A stretch of DNA of 54,382 nucleotides from the NCBI RefSeq assembly GCF_000685155.1, contig NZ_JMIY01000002.1, positions 256,292 to 310,673 of the forward strand. Reading direction: 5' to 3'. The notes under the pieces were generated by a model that saw only the letters and a program-made list of their open reading frames with translations, did not search any database and was not told the DNA's origin. This DNA comes from Candidatus Methanoperedens nitratireducens. Lineage in GTDB: Archaea > Halobacteriota > Methanosarcinia > Methanosarcinales > Methanoperedenaceae. Positions 25,940 through 35,057 of the stretch are shown here, in pieces (position 1 is the stretch's first letter; the number at the start of each line of letters is the position of its first letter). Made by a program: the position numbers and the translations under genes.

Positions 25940-26326
25940 ATGCAAAATCAAAATGATAGGGCCAGGTTTGCGGCTAAGATAAAGAATAAAAAATATATCG
26001 ATAACTATATCGAGAAATGGCTTGAGCTAAAGACACTTGATAGGCCATATGTGGAATGCGAGATCTGCGGGTACAGGAGCAATGCCTCTATTCACCAGCA
26101 CCTTTTGATACCAGAGGAGTTTGGTCTGGATTCATCAAGTGATAATCGTATAATCCACATGTGCGCAAACTGCCATTATGAGCTTCGCGCCCTTATAGAT
26201 AGGCAGCATATCGGGATGGTGCCGGAAAGACTGCTGCAGGTATGTGAGGGGGCTTTTGAAAACTTAAAGGATAAGAAAAAACATTATATGGCAGCAAATC
26301 AGAGTCTAGAGGGGATAGAGGTCTGA
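25940..26326 (+). CDS. HNH-like zinc-binding protein
   Basis: About 128 residues. CEICGYRSNASIHQHLLIP, then MCANCHYELRALID form a two-CxxC zinc knuckle around conserved histidines, similar to HNH nuclease-like domains. A full catalytic HNH triad is not certain: the His-His pair is IHQH and the final His lies in CANCHYEL. The ATG at 25940 with GAGAG upstream is preferred to the GTG at 25925. The stop overlaps the next gene's ATG (TGATG). Confidence 0.6.
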   Translation: MQNQNDRARFAAKIKNKKYIDNYIEKWLELKTLDRPYVECEICGYRSNASIHQHLLIPEEFGLDSSSDNRIIHMCANCHYELRALIDRQHIGMVPERLLQVCEGAFENLKDKKKHYMAANQSLEGIEV

Positions 26327-26772
26327 TGTTTACTCTTCTTCTCGACAGAGTAGGAGAGATTGTTGATGAACCGACCGATATAAATGAGAAGCTTCTATCC
26401 ATCTGCAGATTGCTCAAGAACAATGTTCCTCACTATAATTGGGTCGGATTCTATCTTGTGTACCAACCAGGAGAACTCGCCCTTGGACCTTTTATCGGAG
26501 AGCTTACCGAACACACGAGAATACCTTTCGGGAAGGGCATATGTGGTCAGGCAGCAGAGAAGGGGGTAACATTCATCATCCAGGATGTCTCAAAGGAGGT
26601 AAACTATCTCTCATGCAGTCCAAAAGTGCAGTCTGAGATAGTAGTTCCAATCTTTAAGAATAGAGAAATCGTAGGGGAACTCGATATAGATTCGCATAAC
26701 CTCTCATCCTTCACAGAAGAAGATGTTAAATTCCTTGAAAATGTATGTCGGGTTGTATCCAGGCTGTTTTAG
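26326..26772 (+). CDS. GAF-domain protein, free methionine-R-sulfoxide reductase-like
   Basis: 148 residues, the typical fRMsr length. NWVGFYLV, LGPFIGE, RIPFGKGICGQAA, YLSCSPKVQSEIVVPIF and VGELDIDSH are all present. Cys73 and Cys97 align with E. coli Cys94 and catalytic Cys118. The position of E. coli Cys84 is not a cysteine here, so the relay would use only two. The family reduces free Met-R-sulfoxide with thioredoxin. It is coupled to the preceding HNH-like gene by a TGATG overlap. Confidence 0.82.
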   Translation: MFTLLLDRVGEIVDEPTDINEKLLSICRLLKNNVPHYNWVGFYLVYQPGELALGPFIGELTEHTRIPFGKGICGQAAEKGVTFIIQDVSKEVNYLSCSPKVQSEIVVPIFKNREIVGELDIDSHNLSSFTEEDVKFLENVCRVVSRLF

Positions 26773-27063
26773 AGCGCAAAGAACGCAAAGCGTTCTTTGC
26801 AGTGATTTTACTAGACGTATAGGAAAGTATAAACGCATTTCTTCCTCCTCATCTTGAAATCTGATAGTCTAAAAACAACGAACATAAACGAACTGGAACG
26901 AACTCCAAGAGTTCGTTTTGAGTTAGTATAAGTTCGTTGTTAATAATTTTGCCCCCGCAGGGGCTTTCTTGATGCTGCAACTGATCACGCAAACTAAAGC
27001 TAAACTTTGGGGCTACCTTGACCTCATAGATAAACCGCAAGTATTAAAAGGTATTATTGCTAT
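26773..27063. other. Gap with palindromic repeats
   Basis: No credible gene is present. A short dyad built on GCAAAGAACG/CGTTCTTTGC lies near 26777-26801, and a nested palindromic repeat lies at 26873-26945 (listed separately). A 63-codon minus-strand frame overlaps the repeat and is rejected. Confidence 0.55.
26873..26945. repeat. Nested palindromic repeat, copy 3
   Basis: The outer arms AACAACGAAC (26874-26883) and GTTCGTTGTT (26932-26941) enclose inner arms CGAACTC (26899-26905) and GAGTTCG (26909-26915). The same architecture recurs at 44351-44424, and its left half at 52679. It lies in an intergenic gap. It is probably a small dispersed hairpin element. Confidence 0.7.
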
Positions 27064-27078
27064 ATGGACGATTGCTAT

Positions 27079-27399
27079 ATGAGCGATGATCTGAGTGAAA
27101 CAAATATATTTGATTCGATAGGTAACCCTTTAAGTGTAGGGAGTTCTGTACTCTACGGGGCAACAGGTACAAAAGGCTATGTAACCGAAATTATATCTGA
27201 TGAGGAAGGTACATGGGCGCTTGTCGATAAGACCAATCTCTACTATAAGACAGAAGTTCTTACAGTGATAAAGGACGTTGAGGAGAAAGAGGTTGTAGAA
27301 AAAATATTCACTCGTGAGGAAATGGACAAAGCGTTAGAAAAAGAGAAGGAATCCGCTCCAAAAGAAATGAGTGATATCAGTGTGGAGAGCGGTGGATAA
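27079..27399 (+). CDS. DUF2098 protein
   Basis: About 106 residues. The core IGNPLSVGSSVLYGATGTKGYVTEI and TWALVDKTNLYYKTEVL fit DUF2098, a small family found mainly in methanogens and relatives. The function is unknown; the fold looks like a small beta-barrel. The C terminus is charged and probably disordered. A TATA-like TATTAAAAG near 27042 favours the ATG at 27079 over the one at 27064. It sits 300 bases before the mcr operon on the same strand. Confidence 0.7.
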   Translation: MSDDLSETNIFDSIGNPLSVGSSVLYGATGTKGYVTEIISDEEGTWALVDKTNLYYKTEVLTVIKDVEEKEVVEKIFTREEMDKALEKEKESAPKEMSDISVESGG

Positions 27400-27701
27400 A
27401 AATATATTTTTGTTTTATAAAAATATGTGCATGCTGGGCTCCGCTACGGATATTTTGCAGGCTATTTTATAACGGATTATCATGAATAATTCGTAAGATT
27501 TAAGTACTATAAGTGAATGGGTTGGGGTGTACAAGGGATTGTAATGGTAGATCGATACAATAAAAAACAATATTCAAGAGAAATCAGGACATAGGTATCT
27601 TTTCTTGGGTTCTGTACTCCAGAATGTTGTATATCGCTCTTATTGTATCATCGCCAGGTGATCAGTCTCTTGGAAAAATAAAACATAGGAGGTAAATAAA
27701 C
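27400..27701 (+). promoter_or_regulatory. mcr operon upstream region with long leader
   Basis: A 302-base intergenic stretch before mcrB holds no gene. A TATA-like TTTAAGTACTATAAG (about 27499-27513) would give a leader of roughly 170 bases. A strong ribosome site AGGAGGT (27688-27694) lies 7 bases before the GTG start of mcrB. The long leader suggests post-transcriptional control; no known riboswitch was recognised. Confidence 0.4.
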
Positions 27702-29006
27702 GTGGCTGACTCAATAGACCTATATAGCGACAGAGGAGCAAAACTCAAATCAGGCGTGGATCTAAATGCCATAAGCCCGATGAAAAATGCCGCTATTAAG
27801 AAAATAGTCACCGGTATAAAGCGAACAGCAGCCGTTGACTTAGCTGGAATCGAGAAGACCTTAGCAACTTCATCCATAGGCGGTAAGGGTAGAAAGATTC
27901 CAGGAAGAGAGATGAAACTGGACATTGTAAAGAATGCAGACAAGATCCGCAGTAAGGTTGCAGATCTGGTAAAAGTGGAGAACGGCGACGACACCAATGT
28001 TGAATCCTTAAACGGTGGCAAGCAGTTGCTGGTTCAGGTTCCATCCCCCAGAATCGATGTTGCAGCAGAATATGTATCATCATTAACCTGCGCGGCACAG
28101 GCAACCACACTGGCAATAATCGACCAGTTCAATATCGGAATGTTCGATGGGCCAACCATCAAGTCCGCAGTCTGGGGACAGTACCCACAGACACTTGATA
28201 TGGTAGGCGGCAATGTAAAATCAATCGTCGAAATCCCGCAGAAGGACGAGGGCTTTGGCTATACATTAAGAAACGTCATGGCAAACCACCTTGCAGCAAC
28301 CTGCAGGTTCAATGCTATGAACACCGCAGCACTGTGCTCAACCCTTGAGACAGTCGGTGTCTTTGAAATGGGCGATGCACTTGGCATACAGGAGAGGCAC
28401 AGGCTTCTCGCATACTCACATCAGGGCTTGAACGCAAACAACCTTGTCTATGGAACAGTAAAGGAACAGGGCAAGACAGGTACAATCGGTACAGTTGTCC
28501 ATGCAATTGTCGGAAAGGCACTCGATGACAAGATAATCAGTGCAGATAAGAAGTTTGCATCTGGCTATACAACATACAAGACATCTGATGTAGGCAGATG
28601 GAATGCATACTGCGCAGCAGGCACAATGGCAGCAACCATGGTGAACTGCGGTGCAATGAGAGCACCACAGTCAGTATCAGCAGTACTGCTGTACTTCAAT
28701 GATATCGTTGAGAAAGAGACCTCACTACCAGGATGCGACTTTGGTAAGGTACAGGGAGTTGCAGTCGGATTCTCCTTCTTCAGTCACTCTATCTATGGCG
28801 GCGGAGGACCAGGCACATTCAACGGTAACCACGTAACTACCAGACACTCAAAGGGACTTGGAGTGCCATGCGTAGCAGCAGCAGTTGCTCTTGATGCAGG
28901 TGTACAGATCTACAGCCCGGCAAAGACCTCTCAGCTTGTAGGAGATGTCTTCAGCGCAGTAGATGAATTCAGGGAGCCTATAAAGGCTATAGCGGAGGCC
29001 GTATAA
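27702..29006 (+). CDS. mcrB: Methyl-coenzyme M reductase beta subunit
   Basis: 434 residues, full length for McrB. The active-site stretch GFSFFSHSIYGGGGPGTF contains Tyr365, equivalent to beta-Tyr367 of the M. marburgensis enzyme, and NGNHVTTRHSKG follows. MCR catalyses methyl-CoM + CoB to methane + heterodisulfide, reversibly, at nickel F430 in an alpha2beta2gamma2 hexamer. GTG is the start, with AGGAGGT upstream. It is the first gene of mcrBDGA. Confidence 0.98.
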   Translation: MADSIDLYSDRGAKLKSGVDLNAISPMKNAAIKKIVTGIKRTAAVDLAGIEKTLATSSIGGKGRKIPGREMKLDIVKNADKIRSKVADLVKVENGDDTNVESLNGGKQLLVQVPSPRIDVAAEYVSSLTCAAQATTLAIIDQFNIGMFDGPTIKSAVWGQYPQTLDMVGGNVKSIVEIPQKDEGFGYTLRNVMANHLAATCRFNAMNTAALCSTLETVGVFEMGDALGIQERHRLLAYSHQGLNANNLVYGTVKEQGKTGTIGTVVHAIVGKALDDKIISADKKFASGYTTYKTSDVGRWNAYCAAGTMAATMVNCGAMRAPQSVSAVLLYFNDIVEKETSLPGCDFGKVQGVAVGFSFFSHSIYGGGGPGTFNGNHVTTRHSKGLGVPCVAAAVALDAGVQIYSPAKTSQLVGDVFSAVDEFREPIKAIAEAV

Positions 29007-29020
29007 ATTCGGAGAATTGA

Positions 29021-29539
29021 ATGGTAAATACTGCTTCAGTCACGGATAAGCCCATCCAGATACGAGTATTTCCGAAGCGATTATTACAACCTGAGACCGC
29101 TGAGAAACTCTTAAACGAGATTGATCAGACCAAAGGTGTAATAAGAATGCTCCTCAACGGGAAAAATCTACCCAGAAAGGTCACATGCGGACCTGGAACA
29201 GGTGCAGATGTGAACCATCCTGACCGGATGATCATCAATGTTGGAGGATGTGCATTCGAGTTGCATATCATAGTGGGAGAAGTAATAGTTGAAGTGGAGA
29301 ATGAAAGTGCTATGGAAGACGTCAAAAAAGCGTGTGAGCGAGCGCTCCCTTTCCCGTTTGAGTTCAAACGAGGGCACTTTATAAAGAGAAGACCCACACT
29401 GACTGATTACGGCAAGTATGGGTTCAGAAGCAAGACTGATGAGAGAATCAATCTTGAAGATGAACGAATACTCGGCCTGATAGATCCACATGCAAAAGCG
29501 GAAACAAACCTCTGTGTAATTGATACAGAGAAAAAGTAA
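29021..29539 (+). CDS. mcrD: Methyl-coenzyme M reductase operon protein D
   Basis: 172 residues with IQIRVFPKRLLQPETAEKLL, GPGTGADVNHPDRMIINVGG and FELHIIVGEVIVEVE typical of McrD. It is not part of the purified reductase; McrD associates with MCR during assembly or F430 loading. GGAG lies 6 bases before the ATG, 14 bases after mcrB. The next gene is mcrG: only 57 bases separate them, so mcrC, which many methanogens place here, is absent from this operon. Confidence 0.95.
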   Translation: MVNTASVTDKPIQIRVFPKRLLQPETAEKLLNEIDQTKGVIRMLLNGKNLPRKVTCGPGTGADVNHPDRMIINVGGCAFELHIIVGEVIVEVENESAMEDVKKACERALPFPFEFKRGHFIKRRPTLTDYGKYGFRSKTDERINLEDERILGLIDPHAKAETNLCVIDTEKK

Positions 29540-29596
29540 TGAGTTTATCCTGGAAGCGGAAGAAACCGATTCAAATAAAATAAGGAGGAAAAAAAT

Positions 29597-30346
29597 ATGG
29601 CTTATAAACCACAATACTACCCTGGCAATACCTCAGTTGCCAAGAATAGAAGAAAACACATGTCAGATGACTTAGAGAAACTGCGCGATATTGCAGATGA
29701 GGACTTAACCGCAATTCTGGGTCACAGAGCACCAGGTTCGGATTATCCAAGTACACACCCGCCACTCTCAGAGATGGGAGAACCAGATGATCCGATAAGA
29801 GAGATCGTAGAACCAACACCGGGCGCAGCAGCAGGCGACAGAGTCAGATATGTACAGTATGCTGATTCAATGTACAATGCTCCAGCAACACCATACTTCA
29901 GATCGTACCACGCAGCAATCAACTTCAGAGGTGTTGATCCAGGCACACTGTCAGGCAGACAGGTTAACGAGATGAGAGAGAGAGACCTTGAAGAGTACAC
30001 CAAGAGACAGTCAGAGACCGAGATAACTGACTGGGGTCTTGCAGGAATGAGAGGCTGTACAGTTCACGGACACTCCCTCAGATTACAGGAAGATGGCGTA
30101 ATGTTCGATATGCTGGACAGGCGCAGACTCGAAGGCGGCAACATTGTAATGGACAAGGACCAGGTCGGCGTACCAATCGACAGAAAGGTCAACCTTGGCA
30201 AACCAATAAGCGAGGCAGAAGCTGCCAAGAGAACATCCATATACAGGGTGGATAACATATCCTTCAGAAGCGACAAGGAAGTAGTCGAACATGTACAGAG
30301 AGTCTGGGAGTTAAGAACCAGATATGGCTTCCAGCCAAAGGCGTAA
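29597..30346 (+). CDS. mcrG: Methyl-coenzyme M reductase gamma subunit
   Basis: 249 residues: YKPQYYPGNTSVAKNRRKHM, LGHRAPGSDYPSTHPPL, YFRSYHAAINFRGVDPGTLSGRQ and GMRGCTVHGHSLRLQEDG are standard McrG features, several of them around the substrate channel. AAGGAGG lies 8 bases before the ATG. mcrA begins 12 bases after the stop. Confidence 0.98.
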   Translation: MAYKPQYYPGNTSVAKNRRKHMSDDLEKLRDIADEDLTAILGHRAPGSDYPSTHPPLSEMGEPDDPIREIVEPTPGAAAGDRVRYVQYADSMYNAPATPYFRSYHAAINFRGVDPGTLSGRQVNEMRERDLEEYTKRQSETEITDWGLAGMRGCTVHGHSLRLQEDGVMFDMLDRRRLEGGNIVMDKDQVGVPIDRKVNLGKPISEAEAAKRTSIYRVDNISFRSDKEVVEHVQRVWELRTRYGFQPKA

Positions 30347-30358
30347 GAGGTGAGTCAA

Positions 30359-32062
30359 ATGGCAGAACCAAGATTTAAGAAAGCAATGGAAACAAAGTAC
30401 GCAAAAGAATGGGGAACCAACAAATGCGGCTCCACAGCCAAGAGCAAAATAACCGATAAGAAGACCAAATACCTCAGACTTGGATATACCCAGAACCCAA
30501 GAAAGGTAGAGATGACAAAGTGCGGAGCAGCAATCACCAAGAAGAGAGGATTGCAGGCGTATGATCCAAAGCTGCACCTTGCCGGTATCCCGATGGGTCA
30601 GAGGCAGTTGACCCCATACACAATATCCGGAACAGATATCGTGTGCGATGGTGACGATCTCCACTTCGTCAACAATGCTGCAATGCAGCAGGAATGGGAC
30701 GATATAAGGAGAACATGCATTGTAGGACTTGACCTGGCACATGAGACTCTTGAGAAGAGATTGGGCAAGGAAGTTACTCCTGAGACCATCAACTACTATC
30801 TTGAAGTCTTAAACCATGCAATGCCCGGTGCAGCTATCGTTCAGGAGCACATGGTCGAGACACACCCTGCATTAGTAGATGACTGCTATGTGAAGGTATT
30901 CACAGGCGATGAAACACTGCAGGATGAAATCGACAAGCAGTTCGTTATCAATATCGACAACGAATTCCCGGCAGAGCAGGCAAAGCAGATCAAAGCAGGC
31001 ATAGGCAAGACCTCATGGCAGGCAGTGCATATCCCGACCATAGTCACAAGGACTGAGGACGGACCAGGCACAAGCCGCTGGATGGCAATGCAGGTCGGTA
31101 TGACCTTTATCAGCGCATACCACATGTGCGCAGGTGAAGCAGCAGTCGGTGAACTTGCATTCACAGCCAAACACGCAGGACTTGTAGAGATGAGCGATAT
31201 GATCCCTGCACGCCGTGCAAGAGGACCAAATGAGCCAGGAGGATTATCCTTCGGCCACATGGCAGATATCGTCCAGACAAGCAGAAAGACCCCGGATGAT
31301 CCAGTCAATGTAGCATTACAGACAGCAAGTGCAGCAAGCATGCTGTACGACCAGATATGGCTCGGTGGCTACATGTCAGGCGGTGTGGGATTCACAATGT
31401 ATGCAACACCAGCATACACCAATGATATCCTTGACGACTACGTGTACTGGGGCGCAGACTATGCACAGAAGAAGTACGGCAAGTTCGGAAGCGCAAAGGC
31501 AACCATCGAGACCGTGAAAGATATCGGCACAGAGGTAACCCTGTACGGTATTGAAGCATACGAGAAGTACCCAACAACACTTGAGGACCACTTCGGCGGC
31601 TCACAGAGAGCTACAGTGCTCGCAATTGCAGCAGGTGCCTCAACAGCAATGGCAACCGGACACAGCAATGCCGGTCTATCAGCATGGTATCTATCCATGT
31701 ACCTCCACAAAGAGGCATGGGGCAGACTCGGATTCTATGGATACGATCTGCAGGATCAGTGCGGTGCAACCAACGTCTTCTCACTCGGCTCTGATGAAGG
31801 TGCCATTGGAGAGGTCAGAGGTGCTAACTACCCGAACTACGCAATGAACGTAGGTCACCAGGGTGGATACACCACGGTAGTCTCAGCAGCACATGCTGGC
31901 AAGAAGGATGCATTCTGCGTGAACCCGCTGGTCAAGAGCTGCTTCGCAGATGACCTGGTCAACTTTGACTTCGCGGATCCAAGAGGAGCATTCGGCAAGG
32001 CAGCACTCAGAGAATGGGATCGCTGCGCCGGTGAGAGAGCATTCGTTATCCCAGCAAAGTAG
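30359..32062 (+). CDS. mcrA: Methyl-coenzyme M reductase alpha subunit
   Basis: 567 residues from the ATG at 30359, with AGAGGTG 7 bases before; the in-frame GTG at 30350 overlaps that site. Key residues are intact: the F430 nickel ligand Gln162 (VVQEH-type VQEHMVE), Tyr338 (GYMSGG) and Tyr460. Sites modified in characterised MCRs are kept: His272 (N-methyl), Arg286 (C-methyl), Gln416 (C-methyl), Gly461 (thioglycine), Asp466 and Cys468. Whether they are modified here cannot be seen. The sequence is of the canonical methane type, not the divergent alkane-type. Codon use resembles highly expressed genes. Confidence 0.98.
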   Translation: MAEPRFKKAMETKYAKEWGTNKCGSTAKSKITDKKTKYLRLGYTQNPRKVEMTKCGAAITKKRGLQAYDPKLHLAGIPMGQRQLTPYTISGTDIVCDGDDLHFVNNAAMQQEWDDIRRTCIVGLDLAHETLEKRLGKEVTPETINYYLEVLNHAMPGAAIVQEHMVETHPALVDDCYVKVFTGDETLQDEIDKQFVINIDNEFPAEQAKQIKAGIGKTSWQAVHIPTIVTRTEDGPGTSRWMAMQVGMTFISAYHMCAGEAAVGELAFTAKHAGLVEMSDMIPARRARGPNEPGGLSFGHMADIVQTSRKTPDDPVNVALQTASAASMLYDQIWLGGYMSGGVGFTMYATPAYTNDILDDYVYWGADYAQKKYGKFGSAKATIETVKDIGTEVTLYGIEAYEKYPTTLEDHFGGSQRATVLAIAAGASTAMATGHSNAGLSAWYLSMYLHKEAWGRLGFYGYDLQDQCGATNVFSLGSDEGAIGEVRGANYPNYAMNVGHQGGYTTVVSAAHAGKKDAFCVNPLVKSCFADDLVNFDFADPRGAFGKAALREWDRCAGERAFVIPAK

Positions 32063-32068
32063 ATCTAT

Positions 32069-32102
32069 AAGTAGGCTTCATGCCTACTTTTCTTATTTTT
32101 TG
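32069..32102 (+). terminator. mcr operon terminator
   Basis: AAGTAGGC (32069-32076), loop TTCAT, GCCTACTT (32082-32089), then TTCTTATTTTTT. An 8-base stem followed by a T-rich tract directly after the mcrA stop is a clear intrinsic-type terminator. Confidence 0.85.
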
Positions 32103-32161
32103 GGATAACTGGATGGAAAAAGATATATTATAGTTTGATGTTCATAGCGATGTGATTTAAA

Positions 32162-32407
32162 ATGGCAGAAGTTAAAAGACAGCCCAAGGTACCTGGTGAT
32201 GTAAAATGTATGTTCTGTGATGGGACAGGGAAACACCAGGATGAGACATGTATTGTCTGTGATGGAAAAGGAACAGTGTATGTTGTTGACTCAACAAGAA
32301 AGTGTCAATGGTGCAAAGGCAGAGGTTATCTGATGCCTAAAATTCCATGCACCACTTGCGGCGGAACCGGTTACACAAGACCTGTTAATAAACAGCGCCT
32401 GTTTTAA
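32162..32407 (+). CDS. DnaJ-like CxxCxGxG zinc-finger mini-protein
   Basis: 81 residues with four CxxC-type knuckles: CMFCDGTG, CIVCDGKG, CQWCKGRG and CTTCGGTG. This is the cysteine-rich module of DnaJ, without the J domain. It should bind two zinc ions and may act as a small chaperone or thiol protein. It lies 100 bases after mcrA but beyond the terminator, so it probably has its own promoter. A role in MCR folding is only suggested by position. Confidence 0.8.
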   Translation: MAEVKRQPKVPGDVKCMFCDGTGKHQDETCIVCDGKGTVYVVDSTRKCQWCKGRGYLMPKIPCTTCGGTGYTRPVNKQRLF

Positions 32408-32483
32408 AGAGGGGGGTCGAAGAATCCCCTACACCCTTATCAGAACTATTTTTATAAAAAATTTAAAGATACTTTAATATCTG

Positions 32484-32792
32484 CTATTTTCTGTAACTGT
32501 ACTTCTCACTTAGCTTCTGATAGATATAGTCGTGTGCACTGTTCACTGCCTCTAATTCTCCGCGCAGCACCAGGAGATTATCAGATTCTAGATCTATGGT
32601 TTTAATAGCACATTTCCGGGTGGTTACTTCCAGATTAAATTTGTCTACTGCCTCCATTATTATTTTATGGGGTAATCCAGGCGGTAGAACTAAGTCGTAT
32701 ATACCTGCAAGTGCTTTCTCTCTCTCATCAACAACATCTCCAGCATCTTCAACAAATTCATCTCCTATATATTTATTTTCCTTATCAATCAT
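32484..32792 (-). CDS. Conserved-looking small protein of unknown function
   Basis: 102 residues. After an acidic head, LVLPPGLPHKIIMEAVDKFNLEV and SDNLLVLRGELEAVNSAHDYIYQKL form a regular alpha/beta pattern like a ferredoxin-fold nucleic-acid or ligand-binding domain. No family is recognised. The ATG at 32792 is preferred, with GTGAT before it; a GTG at 32801 is the alternative. It is convergent with the zinc-finger gene and divergent from the B12/radical-SAM gene. Confidence 0.55.
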   Translation of the reverse strand: MIDKENKYIGDEFVEDAGDVVDEREKALAGIYDLVLPPGLPHKIIMEAVDKFNLEVTTRKCAIKTIDLESDNLLVLRGELEAVNSAHDYIYQKLSEKYSYRK

Positions 32793-32849
32793 AGAAATCA
32801 CTTTTTGATATGAAATCTTTATTAGGTCACATAAAGCTTATGGTAACCT

Positions 32850-35006
32850 ATGCTTACAAAATTACTATTCCCGCCCCAATGGATCCCAACCCAGCCTTAT
32901 TTAAGTCTCCCGTCTCTCTTCGCCTTCCTGAAGGCCAATTATTGCGATGTAGAGCAGATGGATATCAACGTATCCTTTTATGATGATCTGTTAAGTAAAC
33001 AGGGACTCTCTGCCTTCTATGAGAAAGTTTATTCGAAATTCCAGGATCTTGAGTCCCAGAAAGAGCTGTCACCCCACCTTCAGAAACAGTACACGGCACT
33101 GAGCAGTTCTGTTCTTTTTGGCGAATACATTATTGATGAAACAGATAATGCAAAAAAGATTTTAAGGGATAAGAAGGGTTTCTATAATGTTAAAGAACTA
33201 TTTAGAGCTTTTAAAATACTTGAGCTTGGGCTTAAGCTTGTCTCCTCGGCTTATTATCCTACAAACCTGACTTTTCATTCATATGATATGCGCTACTCAT
33301 GCCGCTCAAGTAAAGCTATTCTTGCTTCGATTAATGATCGGGAAGAGAATCTCTTTATTGATTATTTCGAGAAAGAGACAGTCCCTAAAATCCTTGAAAA
33401 CAGGCCTGACCTGATAGGTATCTCTATAATCAATACCAGTCAATTAATTCCAGGGCTAACGCTTGCAAGTCTTATTAAAAGAGCAGATGAGAATATACAT
33501 ATAAATATAGGGGGCAGTGTTTTCACGCGTCTGATCAATGAGATAAGCAAAAATAATGAGCTTTTCTCTATATTTGATAGTGTGATCGTACATGAGGGTG
33601 AGACCGCTTTATTGAATCTTACAAAACATCTGAGCAATGGACTTGACATTGAAGATATTCCCAACCTCATTTATAAAAAGGGATCCGGGATCAGGATCAA
33701 CAAGCTCAGTTCTGAGGGAGAGGATATTAATTCTTTACCCTCTCCATGCTTTGATGGTCTTCCATTCTCATTATATTTCTCACCTGAGCTCATCCTTCCT
33801 GTGCTTTCATCAAGGGGATGCTACTGGAAACGCTGTACCTTTTGTGACCATAGTTATGGTTACTCAGGGAATTACAGGCCCAGGAATGTTGATCTGTTAT
33901 ATAATGATATCAAGACACTAAAAGATAGATATAAAACAAGCTTTTTCACGTTTCAGGATGAAGGCGTCTCTCCAAGATTGATAAGTGCATTATCTGATAA
34001 GATAATAGAGAATAACCTTGATATATCATGGTTAGCAGATTCGAGATTTGATCCAGTATTTTCTGAGGAGTTTGGCAACAGGATTGCTGATGCGGGATGT
34101 AAGATGCTGTATTTTGGACTGGAATCTGCTAATAACAGAATCCTGTCATGCATGGATAAAGGTATAAAGAAAGATAATGTATTAAATATCTGTAGATACT
34201 GCGCTGATGCGGGAATCTGGACACATCTTTTTTTAATATTCGGATTTCCTACAGAGACCCGCCATGAGGCAAGAGAGACAGTAGATTTTATCCTGCATAA
34301 TAATAAAATAATCCGCTCAATGTCGTTTGGCAGTTTCCAGCTTACAAAGCACTCAAAAGTGTATGAGAACCCGCCATTATTTGATGTTAAGACAATAATT
34401 CGAAATGAGAATATAGATCTGTCGCTCTGGTATGATTATGAAACCACCCGTGGAATGTCAAAGAAAGAGACGGATGAGTTGATACAGGAATTCTATAATG
34501 AGCTTTCTTTGCAGTACAGGGATTTCTCTATCTGGAGCAATCTTGATAGGGAACATCTTTTTCTTTATATCTCTCACTATAAGGGATCTAAGGATGAGCG
34601 GGGTTTATCTGAACTGATTGATAGGATACAGAAAGAACAGATAAAGAAATACACAACAACTGATACCAGAAATAATGGAATATATCCGGTTCTCAATGAA
34701 GGAGTTTTTATAAGAACGTTTAATTTCAATCTCGCGCAAATAATTCATACCATGCTGGCAGGGGACTCACTGGAGAACAGGCTGCAGAAAGATAGAACAA
34801 ATGTGCTGTTTGATACCAATAATAACAGGGTATTTACTATAACCGATTTTGCAAAGGACGTGCTGGACAGGAGTAGTGGAGAATTGGATATATCAGAAAT
34901 AATTGAGGTAATCAGAGAGAAGTATCAGATGCCTTATACTGAGGCCGAGTCTAAGTGTAAGAGCTTTTTGAAAGGATTATTCGAAAAAAATATAGTTTAT
35001 TATTGA
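32850..35006 (+). CDS. B12-binding radical SAM protein with C-terminal PqqD-like (RRE) domain
   Basis: 718 residues. The N-terminal ~300 residues resemble the B12-binding domain of BchE-like enzymes (PDLIGISIINTSQLIPGLTLA, HINIGGSVFTRL). The radical SAM motif is RGCYWKRCTFCDHSYG (CxxxCxxC). A barrel follows with FTFQDEG, ADSRFDP, GLESANNRI and FLIFGFPTET. The last ~80 residues (LFDTNNNRVFTITDFAKDVLD, then SGELDISEIIEVIREKY) look like a PqqD/RiPP-recognition domain. Such enzymes methylate unactivated carbons; the RRE implies a peptide substrate. It lies 800 bases from mcrA, whose Arg and Gln C-methylations need enzymes of this class. Confidence 0.78.
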   Translation: MLTKLLFPPQWIPTQPYLSLPSLFAFLKANYCDVEQMDINVSFYDDLLSKQGLSAFYEKVYSKFQDLESQKELSPHLQKQYTALSSSVLFGEYIIDETDNAKKILRDKKGFYNVKELFRAFKILELGLKLVSSAYYPTNLTFHSYDMRYSCRSSKAILASINDREENLFIDYFEKETVPKILENRPDLIGISIINTSQLIPGLTLASLIKRADENIHINIGGSVFTRLINEISKNNELFSIFDSVIVHEGETALLNLTKHLSNGLDIEDIPNLIYKKGSGIRINKLSSEGEDINSLPSPCFDGLPFSLYFSPELILPVLSSRGCYWKRCTFCDHSYGYSGNYRPRNVDLLYNDIKTLKDRYKTSFFTFQDEGVSPRLISALSDKIIENNLDISWLADSRFDPVFSEEFGNRIADAGCKMLYFGLESANNRILSCMDKGIKKDNVLNICRYCADAGIWTHLFLIFGFPTETRHEARETVDFILHNNKIIRSMSFGSFQLTKHSKVYENPPLFDVKTIIRNENIDLSLWYDYETTRGMSKKETDELIQEFYNELSLQYRDFSIWSNLDREHLFLYISHYKGSKDERGLSELIDRIQKEQIKKYTTTDTRNNGIYPVLNEGVFIRTFNFNLAQIIHTMLAGDSLENRLQKDRTNVLFDTNNNRVFTITDFAKDVLDRSSGELDISEIIEVIREKYQMPYTEAESKCKSFLKGLFEKNIVYY

Positions 35007-35057
35007 GATTTCGTTATCTCTATATACTCATAAATTAATTTAAAATTGGGTATTCGA

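Noticed and set aside
26849-27040. 63-codon minus-strand frame in the gap before DUF2098
   Set aside because: It runs through the palindromic repeat and shows no protein-like conservation pattern.
31329-31847. Frames of 60-100 codons on both strands within mcrA
   Set aside because: They are shadows produced by the biased codon use of mcrA.
32850-35006. Firm naming as Mmp10 or as the MCR glutamine methyltransferase
   Set aside because: Length and the PqqD-like tail do not match Mmp10, and no alignment could be run to support the other name.
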